A DNA stretch of 5,448 nucleotides from CAYSZX01 sp964548875 (GCA_964548875.1 CAZJSP010000030.1:1-5448), one strand, 5' to 3'. Shown: positions 1 through 4,717, counted from the first letter of the stretch. Notes: generated by a model not told the origin, from the letters alone. Numbers and translations are program-made.

Positions 1-35
1 ATTTTTTGAGCTTCTTTTATTGTTAATTGAGACAT
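1..35 (-). CDS. 5' end of a probable MazG-like nucleotide pyrophosphohydrolase (cut by window edge)
   Basis: An ATG at 35-33 opens a frame that runs off the window and reads MSQLTIKEAQK. This start resembles the first residues of short MazG-family NTP pyrophosphohydrolases, which often begin with an LTIKEAQ-like first helix; those enzymes cleave NTPs or dNTPs to the monophosphate and pyrophosphate. Only 11 residues are visible and no metal-binding motif (ExxE) can be checked, so the family call rests on recall of N-terminal style. It starts 39 nt after the pyrophosphatase stop on the same strand, which fits an operon and a functional link, because the neighbour would remove the released pyrophosphate. 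There is no good Shine-Dalgarno just before the ATG; a GAAGG lies much further upstream beside the pyrophosphatase stop. Confidence 0.45.
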   Translation of the reverse strand, partial: MSQLTIKEAQK

Positions 36-74
36 AAATATTTTTATTAATAATTAAAAGTTAATAATACCTTC

Positions 75-410
75 TTATCTTACTATTTTAGATTTAAAAA
101 AACGTTCTTGAAATTCTGTTAAAGCCCTTATTTGTTCATTAGAATAATTTATCCCTTTAGGAACAATTACCAACTTGTCATCATTGTCATTTATTCTATG
201 AATTATGGCAATACAATAACCTGTAAACTCTTCTTTTGGTTCAAAAGCCCCTAAAAGATAAGCATCAATTTCTTCTCCGTCGGGTGCTTTCGTATTGGGG
301 ACAAAGCCATAATTTACAGGATAAATAAAGCTCCATTTAGGATGCTTGCTCCCTAAAGGACGATCTATTTTAATAGTTATTTTTTGATTTAAATATTTTT
401 TTAAATCCAT
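75..410 (-). CDS. minimal family I inorganic pyrophosphatase (111 aa)
   Basis: This is a short soluble protein of the family I (COG0221-type) inorganic pyrophosphatase fold, expected to hydrolyse pyrophosphate to two phosphates in the cytoplasm. Visible landmarks are an IDRPLGSKHP start (residues 15-24), YPVNYG (30-35, matching the Y-P-x-N-Y-G active-site strand), DGEEID (44-49) and DDKLVIVP (77-84, containing the conserved D and K). The metal-binding signature is normally DxDPxD; here it is D44-G-E46-E-I-D49, so the central Asp is Glu and the Pro is absent. At 111 residues it is far shorter than the roughly 175-residue bacterial enzyme and lacks most of the N-terminal extension and C-terminal helix region. 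Similar short homologues occur in several bacterial groups, so this is probably a subfamily rather than a truncation. The start ATG (410) has an AGGGAG 14 nt upstream, which is unusually far. It follows the HD gene by 32 nt, probably in the same transcript. Confidence 0.82.
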   Translation of the reverse strand: MDLKKYLNQKITIKIDRPLGSKHPKWSFIYPVNYGFVPNTKAPDGEEIDAYLLGAFEPKEEFTGYCIAIIHRINDNDDKLVIVPKGINYSNEQIRALTEFQERFFKSKIVR

Positions 411-442
411 AAGAATAGAATTAGCTCCCTATACTTATAATT

Positions 443-1105
443 TTATATTAAATCGCTATTAATTTTACCCCTCATTCTCTTAGTTAGCTCTTTTTGAATT
501 TTCATCTCTCTTTTACCAATCTTTTTTGAAATATTTAAATTTAACTCCTCTCCTCCTAAAGTTCTATCTTCTTTTTCTAGAAACTTAATTGATTCAATAA
601 TGGACCTATCAAACTTACCAGAATAAAGAAAAACTCTAATAAAGCCCGACAAGCCTACATCAGCAAGCAAATCAGCGTCTTGTAAGATTTTTAATTCTAA
701 TGTCTTTTCTGAAAAGCTTAATTTCCTTGAATCATGATTTTTAATCAAATAAGAAACATCATTAATGAATTCTTCAGAAAATCCCTTTTTCTTTAAATAT
801 TCTTGAGCAATTTCAACGCTATAAGAAGGATGGTTATCCCATTCTTTTCTATGGTTTTTTACAAACCCCTCCTTATTAAAAACCTTCTTTTCATTTATCT
901 TAACCTTCCCAACATCATGAAGAAGAGAGGCGACTAAAACTGCTTCTTTCTTAACCTTAGAATCTAGTTTACTAATAATTTCTTTAGCTATCTTATAAAC
1001 CCTTAAGGTAAAATAAGTTTCATCAAAAATACTAACACTAAAATGTTTAGTCTTTTCAAACTTTTTCTTAACAAAATTATAAATTTTCTTGTAATTTGGT
1101 TTCAT
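443..1105 (-). CDS. HD-domain metal-dependent phosphohydrolase (220 aa)
   Basis: The protein is a single HD-superfamily domain, a mostly helical metal-dependent phosphohydrolase acting on nucleotides or other phosphoesters; the substrate cannot be read from sequence. Visible motifs are LLHDVGK (residues 61-67, the HD pair H63/D64), NHPSYS (91-96, H92), IKNHD (121-125, H124) and LQDADLLADVG (141-151, with the terminal metal-binding Asp). The HD fold normally has an extra His three residues before an R-V pair in the first helix (HxxRV); here the matching stretch is YFTLRV (31-36), with Phe32 in the His position. The C-terminal 25 residues are basic and lysine-rich. Start codon ATG 1105 has only a weak AAGG two bases upstream. 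It sits 32 nt before the pyrophosphatase, suggesting a nucleotide clean-up operon. Its first codons resemble those of the relic ORF at 1439-1385. Confidence 0.88.
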   Translation of the reverse strand: MKPNYKKIYNFVKKKFEKTKHFSVSIFDETYFTLRVYKIAKEIISKLDSKVKKEAVLVASLLHDVGKVKINEKKVFNKEGFVKNHRKEWDNHPSYSVEIAQEYLKKKGFSEEFINDVSYLIKNHDSRKLSFSEKTLELKILQDADLLADVGLSGFIRVFLYSGKFDRSIIESIKFLEKEDRTLGGEELNLNISKKIGKREMKIQKELTKRMRGKINSDLI

Positions 1106-1197
1106 TGCCTTGATTTTCTATTTTTTTCTTAAAAAATTAATGATTAAAGAATGTTTAAACAATTTTACCTTTATTTAGTTTTTCCAAAAAAAGCACA

Positions 1198-1257
1198 AAA
1201 TATGTCTTAATACGTCATAGTATCATAATATGCCATTAATATGCTATAAAATACAGT
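1198..1257. repeat. six degenerate ~10-11 bp repeats (TAATATGYCAT-like)
   Basis: Reading the plus strand, related words begin at 1198 (AAATATGTCT), 1208 (TAATACGTCA), 1218 (TAGTATCATA), 1226 (TAATATGCCAT), 1237 (TAATATGCTAT) and 1247 (TAAAATACAGT). The steps are 10, 10, 8, 11 and 10 bp, close to one helical turn. The best pair (1226 and 1237) matches at 10 of 11 bases. They lie upstream of the HD gene and overlap the 3' end of a relic ORF. They could be operator or iteron-like sites on one DNA face, or simply low-complexity AT-rich sequence that looks regular by chance. Confidence 0.4.
1222..1250 (-). promoter_or_regulatory. weak candidate sigma70-type promoter for the HD gene
   Basis: On the minus strand a TTTATA (1250-1245) is followed after exactly 17 bp by TATGAT (1227-1222), matching consensus -35 at 4 of 6 and -10 at 5 of 6 positions. 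It would give a leader of about 110 nt before the HD gene start at 1105. The sequence is very AT-rich, so chance matches are likely. Its value lies in overlapping the phased repeats, which would then be placed as operators. Confidence 0.25.
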
Positions 1258-1439
1258 AAAAAGGCTGAAAATTGTTGAGCTAATTTTTCACGATTTATTC
1301 CTGCTGATTTCTTCTCAAAGTTTTGTCCTTCTTTTTTAGAGATAAATTTATCAACATCAGGATTTAAAAAAATTACGGCTCATATTTTTTTGTTGAATTC
1401 TTTTTTAATAAAATTATAAAATTTCTTACAATTTCTCAT
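1236..1439 (-). pseudogene. relic ORF of unknown function, interrupted by an in-frame TGA
   Basis: An ATG at 1439, inside the last codons of the toxin relic and overlapping them by 14 nt, opens a frame reading MRNCKKFYNFIKKEFNKKI. TGA follows at 1382-1380, then 47 further sense codons run to TAA (1238-1236). The second part reads AVIFLNPDVDKFISKKEG, continues with a segment around SAGINREKLAQQFSAF, and looks protein-like rather than random. I do not recognise a family. The first 19 residues resemble the N terminus of the HD protein (KKFYNFIKKEFNKK against KKIYNFVKKKFEKT, with about 34 of 45 nucleotides matching), which hints at a partial duplication or recombination product. The overlapping start and shared decay suggest it was the third cistron of the toxin-antitoxin operon. 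It could instead be two unrelated scraps joined by chance. Confidence 0.45.
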
Positions 1440-1865
1440 TAAGCTCGTTTAAATTAACTAAATAATCTGCCAAAAAAGCTTCTATCGCTTTAACTGTATC
1501 TTTTTTCAATTTAGGTGGACTTTGAGCCACCCAAACAGCAAAGTTATAAAGTTCTTGTTAATCAACTTCAATCCACTTATGATTTTTTAAAAGAAAAAAG
1601 AAAAGAGTAGTCATAGCTATCCTTTTATTTCCATTTTGAAAAGGGTGATTTTTAATCATTAAATAAAAAAGAATAGCCCCCTTACCAATAAGGCCTTGAT
1701 AAGAGGAATTCTTTTCAAATTTCTGAAAAGGTGTAATTAAAGAGCTTTCTAAAATATTATCAGAACAAGTTTTAAATTTAGGAATAGACCCATCATGTTC
1801 CATTAAATTTTTAGCTAAACTAAAAAAACCTGTTGAACTTCTTTCACTGATACCTTCTTAATCAT
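1426..1865 (-). pseudogene. broken Doc/Fic-family toxin (frameshift plus in-frame stop)
   Basis: Read across two lesions, this is a nearly full-length death-on-curing (Doc) family toxin of about 146 residues. Doc proteins are Fic-fold enzymes that inactivate translation, classically by phosphorylating EF-Tu. The frame opens at ATG 1865 with MIKKVSVKEVQQV, preceded at good spacing by AGGAAGGG (1874-1867). It shifts at a T7 run (1828-1822 on the minus strand), where one missing T would restore the frame into SLAKNLMEHDGSIPKF. The middle carries LITPFQKF, ILFYLMIKN and an intact Fic core HPFQNGNKR (1647-1621), including the catalytic His and the NKR signature. After KWIEVD comes TAA (1560-1558), and the same frame then continues with QELYNFAVWVAQSPPKLKK and a final helix to TAA at 1428-1426, exactly the tail expected for this family. 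Either the toxin is inactivated or the assembly has errors. An internal ATG at 1803 could still give an 81-residue piece with the Fic core, but it has no Shine-Dalgarno. Confidence 0.85.
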
Positions 1866-1996
1866 GCCCTTCCTAACATCCTTAATGTTTCCCCATACTC
1901 TTTCACATTTTTTTTAACAGCCCTATCTATGCTTTCTTTTTCCTTCTTAGTTAATTTTTTCCCAAATATTCCTAAATCTTTCTTAGCTTTTTTATA
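1862..1996 (-). pseudogene. antitoxin-like remnant upstream of Doc, without a start codon
   Basis: This frame is open from a TAG at 2023-2021 to TGA at 1864-1862 and encodes a small, highly charged, probably helical peptide. From 1996 it begins YKKAKKDLGIFGKKLTKKEK; the later part reads IDRAVKKNVKEYGETLRMLG. It ends in ATGA, where its stop overlaps the toxin start, the classic arrangement for a translationally coupled toxin-antitoxin pair. There is no ATG, GTG or TTG between the upstream TAG and GTG 1905, so the natural start appears to be lost, or a rare start is used. It does not look like the Phd repressor, the usual partner of Doc, so the role of antitoxin is inferred from position. The coding-like stretch begins at the 3' end of the helicase gene, whose stop is at 1994-1992. 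Confidence 0.55.
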
Positions 1997-3215
1997 CCCC
2001 CCTAAACTCCCTATCCTTCTCTACTATCTTAGGGTTAACCTTTAAACTCATTTCATTAATCCCTATTAGTTTGATACCATCCAAAGACTTAACTCTTGAT
2101 AAGGCAACATAACCCATTCCATACTCAAAAGAGCGAGATAAGTCTATCTCAGCCACATCTAAACTCATTCCTTGACTTTTATGGACTGTAATAGCCCAAG
2201 CTAAGCGTAAAGGAAGCTGTTTAATGCTGGCTAATATTTCATTTTCTTCCTCTAAATTCCACTGGGCTGGTTCAACCCTGATTTTATTTCCTAGTCTAGT
2301 TTTAACAATAGGAATATCCCCCTTAAAATTAACTATTCTACCTAAAGTCCCATTAACATAACCTTTTTCAAAATTATTTTTAACAAACATAACAATAGCT
2401 CCTTTCTTTAATCTTAACTTTTCAGGAGCTAAACAACTTCTTCTTAAAAAACTAACTAGTTTCTTTGAGCCAACAGAACTCATATTGTAAATAAACTCCT
2501 TTTTATTAATTTGATCTAATTCATAAGAGTTAATCAAATCTACATTAAAATTGTGAGTATATAATTTAGTTGGTTTATCTAAATCCTTAATAGGTTTATT
2601 CAATCTTTCTTTTAATAGGTCAATCTCCTTTTCAGCTGCCCTATTAGATCTAATCCTATTTAAAATAGAAATAAACTTTTTATCTGTGTGCCGATATTGT
2701 TCGGTTAGATAACAAACTCTTAAATTTAATTCTTCNNNNNNNNNNGATTCAAAAGCAAACTTAGGCTTTTCTTCTCTACTAACAGGAGGTAATTGAAAGA
2801 AATCACCAGACAAAACCACCTTAATTCCTCCAAAAGGAAGCTCTGATTTTCTAAATATTTTACAAACCTTGTTAATTAGATCTAGTCTCTCAGAATCAAG
2901 CATTGATATCTCGTCAATAATCAAAACTTCTGTTTCTCTAATATTTTTTCTTAAATATTTCTTTTTAATGTTGTCTTTTATTTGGTCTTCACTCATTTTT
3001 CTTTTTAAACCAATACCAGCCCATGAGTGTATAGTCTTCCCCCCGATATGAGTAGCAGCAATACCTGTAGAAGCCGTAATGCCAACCTTTACGTTTTTGC
3101 TTTTTAAAAAATTAATAAATTTATTCAATAAAAAAGTCTTCCCGGTTCCTGCTGAACCAGTTAAAAAAACATTGTTGTCAGATTTTAAATCCTTTAAGGC
3201 TTCTTTTTGTGTCAT
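1992..3215 (-). CDS. PIF1/RecD-like superfamily 1B DNA helicase (407 aa)
   Basis: This is an ATP-dependent 5'-3' DNA helicase of the PIF1 group, expected to act in replication, repair or removal of DNA secondary structure. Motifs in order are: Walker A GSAGTGKT (residues 20-27, K26), motif Ia ASTGIAA (48-54), Walker B LIIDEISML (98-106, D101/E102), motif III LSGDFFQLPPV (135-145), the TEQYRH segment (171-176), motif V ITVHKSQG (342-349) and motif VI YVALSRV (369-375, arginine finger R374). All core motifs are present, so a functional enzyme is expected. I chose ATG 3215 (MTQKEAL, the usual start of close relatives) over a TTG three codons upstream; neither has a clear Shine-Dalgarno. It ends soon after motif VI, without the extra C-terminal domains seen in some PIF1 homologues. 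Four residues are hidden by the N-run. A weak TAAAAT box at 3238-3233 might be its -10. Confidence 0.93.
   Translation of the reverse strand: MTQKEALKDLKSDNNVFLTGSAGTGKTFLLNKFINFLKSKNVKVGITASTGIAATHIGGKTIHSWAGIGLKRKMSEDQIKDNIKKKYLRKNIRETEVLIIDEISMLDSERLDLINKVCKIFRKSELPFGGIKVVLSGDFFQLPPVSREEKPKFAFEXXXXEELNLRVCYLTEQYRHTDKKFISILNRIRSNRAAEKEIDLLKERLNKPIKDLDKPTKLYTHNFNVDLINSYELDQINKKEFIYNMSSVGSKKLVSFLRRSCLAPEKLRLKKGAIVMFVKNNFEKGYVNGTLGRIVNFKGDIPIVKTRLGNKIRVEPAQWNLEEENEILASIKQLPLRLAWAITVHKSQGMSLDVAEIDLSRSFEYGMGYVALSRVKSLDGIKLIGINEMSLKVNPKIVEKDREFRGV
2736..2745. other. 10-N assembly gap inside the helicase gene
   Basis: Ten undetermined bases fall between helicase codons for FAFE and EELNL. With the adjoining TC they make four codons, the first a serine. 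Relatives usually read S-x-x-W here before an E-E-L-like segment, so the gap length fits the true spacing and the frame is kept on both sides. The gap marks this as a draft, probably metagenomic, assembly and means nearby indels could be assembly errors. Confidence 0.97.
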
Positions 3216-3290
3216 TAATTTCAAGATAGCATTTTAAATTCAAAAAGAAAAAGATAGTTAAATGGCTAGCCCTTATTGAATATTTGATTC

Positions 3291-3325
3291 TAATAAAAAA
3301 ACGAGTAAAAAATGCTTTTACCCGT
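3291..3325 (-). terminator. rho-independent terminator of the 72-aa gene
   Basis: On the minus strand ACGGGTAAAA (3325-3316), a 5-nt loop and TTTTACTCGT (3310-3301) form a 10-bp stem with one G-U pair, followed by a T-run and ATTAG (3300-3291). The mirrored strand has no T-tail and would carry an A-C mismatch, so it acts only on minus-strand transcription. It begins 2 nt after the stop codon at 3330-3328. Confidence 0.88.
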
Positions 3326-3327
3326 GT

Positions 3328-3546
3328 TTAAAAAAAATGACTTTTAATGGCCTCTTTTAGGAGGTCCTCTTCTATTTCTTCTATTAAAGAAGGAAGTTTA
3401 GAAGAGAAGGATTTCCCATCTATCTCTCCTTCAAGGAAAAATTCCTTGGGAGGAGATCCTTTTTGGAAAACCCACTTTCTAAGTTCTTCGAAAACGCTAT
3501 GTCCAGCGCCTCCAAAAAACTCAATCTTAGTTTCTTTTTTTCTCAT
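3328..3546 (-). CDS. orphan 72-aa protein with its own promoter and terminator
   Basis: I do not recognise this protein. It begins MRKKETKIEFFGGAGHSV and ends in an acidic helical stretch around LPSLIEEIEEDLLKEAIKS. There is no signal peptide, membrane segment, cysteine pair or zinc motif, so it is probably a small cytoplasmic protein. The middle has a Gly-Gly-Ala-Gly-His turn (residues 11-15) and a KGSPPKEFFLEGE segment. Start choice is clear: AGAGGTG (3559-3553) lies 6 nt before ATG 3546, and the GTG at 3555 is part of that Shine-Dalgarno. A promoter-like pair lies just upstream and an intrinsic terminator immediately downstream, so it appears to be transcribed alone. Its G+C (about 38% by my count over 3341-3540) is somewhat above that of the window. 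A 105-codon frame on the plus strand across it lacks these signals and is a shadow. Confidence 0.82.
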   Translation of the reverse strand: MRKKETKIEFFGGAGHSVFEELRKWVFQKGSPPKEFFLEGEIDGKSFSSKLPSLIEEIEEDLLKEAIKSHFF

Positions 3547-3552
3547 TTTTTT

Positions 3553-3559
3553 CACCTCT
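3553..3559 (-). promoter_or_regulatory. Shine-Dalgarno AGAGGTG that fixes the start of the 72-aa gene
   Basis: AGAGGTG ends six adenines before ATG 3546. It is one of the best ribosome binding sites in the window, where several genes have weak or none. It rules out the overlapping GTG (3555-3553) as the start and suggests efficient translation. Confidence 0.8.
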
Positions 3560-3583
3560 ATTCAATTATTAAAGAGCATTTCT

Positions 3584-3611
3584 ATTCTACAATTAAAAAT
3601 TAAAAAGTCAA
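3584..3611 (-). promoter_or_regulatory. sigma70-type promoter for the 72-aa gene
   Basis: TTGACT (3611-3606, 5 of 6 to consensus) and TAGAAT (3589-3584, 5 of 6) are separated by 16 bp on the minus strand. The start point would be near 3577, about 30 nt before ATG 3546. It sits in the short gap after the hydrolase stop (3621-3619), so the 72-aa gene need not depend on hydrolase transcription. Confidence 0.65.
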
Positions 3612-3618
3612 ATAATAA

Positions 3619-4407
3619 CTATTCAGCATTATTAATAAAATCAATTATTTTATCTCTAAAATAAGAAGAGCCCCAGATATCGTTATGTCCTCTACCCTCA
3701 ATAATAATATGTTCCTTTTTTTCAGTTGAAATTTTTTCAAATAATCTTTGAGAAAATTTAAGAGGTATAACTTCATCATTTTCTCCATGTAAAATAATTA
3801 TTTTACCTTTAAATTCTTGCAGCCATTTTACATTGTCATAGTTTTCTTTAAATAAAACCGACATCGGAAAAATAGGAAGTTTAGAGCGGGCAACATCTTC
3901 AAGGCTTGAAAAAGACCCAACAAAAATTAGAGAATCAACCTTACCTATAGAAGCATGATAACTTCCAACGCCTGATCCTATGCTCTCACCATAAATTATT
4001 ATTTTCTCGAAACCCTTATCCTCAAGATACTTATTCATATTCCTAGCGTCCTGTAATAGAAGATCTTTTGAAGGCTTTTTGTTATCATTAGAATAGCCTG
4101 CATATTCTACAAAAATAATAGAAACCCCAGTTTCTTCAAAATAGGGTTTTAAAATACTTCGATCACAGGCCGATCCTGCATTACCATGATAATAGACAAG
4201 AACACTATTTAAAGATCTTTCCTTGTAATAAAATCTTGTCCCCTGAAAATTAACCTTCTCATATTCAGAGAACCCCTCACAATTTTTAAAATCTTGATTA
4301 TTGGGATAATAAATCATTGATTTTTGAGAAAAAAATAAAAGCAGACCAAATAAACAATAAACAACTAAAATCTCTTTTAAAAGAAAACTAATGTTCTTTA
4401 ATATCAT
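3619..4407 (-). CDS. membrane-anchored alpha/beta hydrolase, Bem46/ABHD13-like (262 aa)
   Basis: This is an alpha/beta-hydrolase with an N-terminal hydrophobic segment (about residues 8-27) and no obvious signal-peptidase site, so it is probably anchored with the catalytic domain outside the cytoplasmic membrane. The catalytic apparatus is complete: oxyanion loop YYHGNAG (72-78), nucleophile elbow GESIGSG (140-146, Ser142), acid in LHGENDEVIP (206-215, Asp211) and base in GRGHNDI (238-244, His241). The HGNAG loop and overall order match the Bem46/ABHD13 group (COG1073-like), whose substrates are mostly unknown; esterase, thioesterase or peptidase activity cannot be separated from sequence. 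Start ATG 4407 has no clear Shine-Dalgarno but gives a sensible anchor. It lies 40 nt after the small lysine-rich ORF and probably shares its promoter at 4670-4643. Its stop is TAG. Confidence 0.9.
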   Translation of the reverse strand: MILKNISFLLKEILVVYCLFGLLLFFSQKSMIYYPNNQDFKNCEGFSEYEKVNFQGTRFYYKERSLNSVLVYYHGNAGSACDRSILKPYFEETGVSIIFVEYAGYSNDNKKPSKDLLLQDARNMNKYLEDKGFEKIIIYGESIGSGVGSYHASIGKVDSLIFVGSFSSLEDVARSKLPIFPMSVLFKENYDNVKWLQEFKGKIIILHGENDEVIPLKFSQRLFEKISTEKKEHIIIEGRGHNDIWGSSYFRDKIIDFINNAE

Positions 4408-4447
4408 TTTCAGTTAATTTTTAAAAAGATTAAAAAATTTTCAAAAT

Positions 4448-4612
4448 TTAATTTTCTTCTTTAGAGATAAGATTTTCTAAGGCCTCAACTATCTTTTTTT
4501 TATCCTCTTCTGAAGCTTTACTTTTCTCAACCTTTTTAATAATTTTTTTTAGTTCTTTATTAATATCTTTGCTTTCTTTGCCCTCTTTTTTTCTTAATCC
4601 TTCTAAGTTCAT
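4448..4612 (-). CDS. small lysine/glutamate-rich helical protein (54 aa)
   Basis: A frame of 54 codons from ATG 4612 to TAA 4450-4448 starts MNLEGLRKKEGKESKDINKE and ends with a segment reading KKIVEALENLISKEEN. It is almost all helix-forming residues with alternating Lys and Glu and a possible short amphipathic or coiled-coil C-terminal half; there is no membrane segment or recognisable family. Support for it being real comes from position: it follows a well-formed extended -10 promoter by about 24 nt, fills an otherwise empty 310-nt gap, and keeps the common strand and spacing. Against it, there is no Shine-Dalgarno before the ATG (an A-rich run only). It probably leads a two-gene transcript with the hydrolase. 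A role as a small nucleic-acid- or protein-binding factor is only a guess from charge. Confidence 0.65.
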   Translation of the reverse strand: MNLEGLRKKEGKESKDINKELKKIIKKVEKSKASEEDKKKIVEALENLISKEEN

Positions 4613-4642
4613 TTTTTTTATTTATTTTTTATTAATAGAGTT

Positions 4643-4670
4643 ATTATAACACAATTAATGTTTTTTTGAA
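4643..4670 (-). promoter_or_regulatory. extended -10 promoter for the small ORF and hydrolase
   Basis: The minus strand carries TGTTATAAT (4651-4643), a perfect TGnTATAAT extended -10 element, with a weak TTCAAA (4670-4665) at 16-bp spacing. The start point would be near 4636, giving a leader of about 24 nt before ATG 4612. It lies just past the terminator at 4701-4675, a clean boundary between transcription units. Confidence 0.72.
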
Positions 4671-4674
4671 TCTA

Positions 4675-4701
4675 ATAAAAAACCCTCCTAAAAAGGAGGG
4701 T
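4675..4701 (-). terminator. rho-independent terminator of the SurA-N gene
   Basis: On the minus strand ACCCTCCT (4701-4694), a TTTT loop and AGGAGGGT (4689-4682) form a perfect 8-bp GC-rich stem, followed by a T-run and ATTAGA. It starts 16 nt after the stop codon at 4720-4718 and is the strongest hairpin in the window. Confidence 0.93.
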
Positions 4702-4717
4702 CTTCAAAATTAATTAA

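Noticed and set aside
1236..1439. UGA recoded as Gly or Trp, as in some candidate phyla or mycoplasmas
   Set aside because: No complete gene here needs an internal UGA, and the only case sits in a decayed locus that also has an internal UAA and a frameshift, so nonsense mutation is simpler.
2869..3051. 60-codon ORF on the plus strand
   Set aside because: It lies wholly inside the helicase gene, antisense to its Walker B region, is rich in Ser and Ile, and has no ribosome site or family resemblance.
3213..3224. TTG start three codons before the helicase ATG
   Set aside because: Neither start has a good ribosome site, but MTQKEAL matches the usual N terminus of this helicase group, so ATG 3215 is preferred.
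3264..3271. GGCTAGCC palindrome in the helicase leader
   Set aside because: An isolated 8-bp palindrome without a second copy or nearby promoter is not enough to call an operator.
3432..3448. CAAGGAA-AAA-TTCCTTG hairpin
   Set aside because: It lies within the 72-aa coding sequence (KEFFLEG region), has a 3-nt loop and no T-tail, and is explained by codons.
3347..3664. 105-codon ORF on the plus strand
   Set aside because: It is antisense to the 72-aa gene, its promoter and the hydrolase 3' end. The minus-strand gene has a Shine-Dalgarno, promoter and terminator, while this frame has none and looks like a composition artefact.
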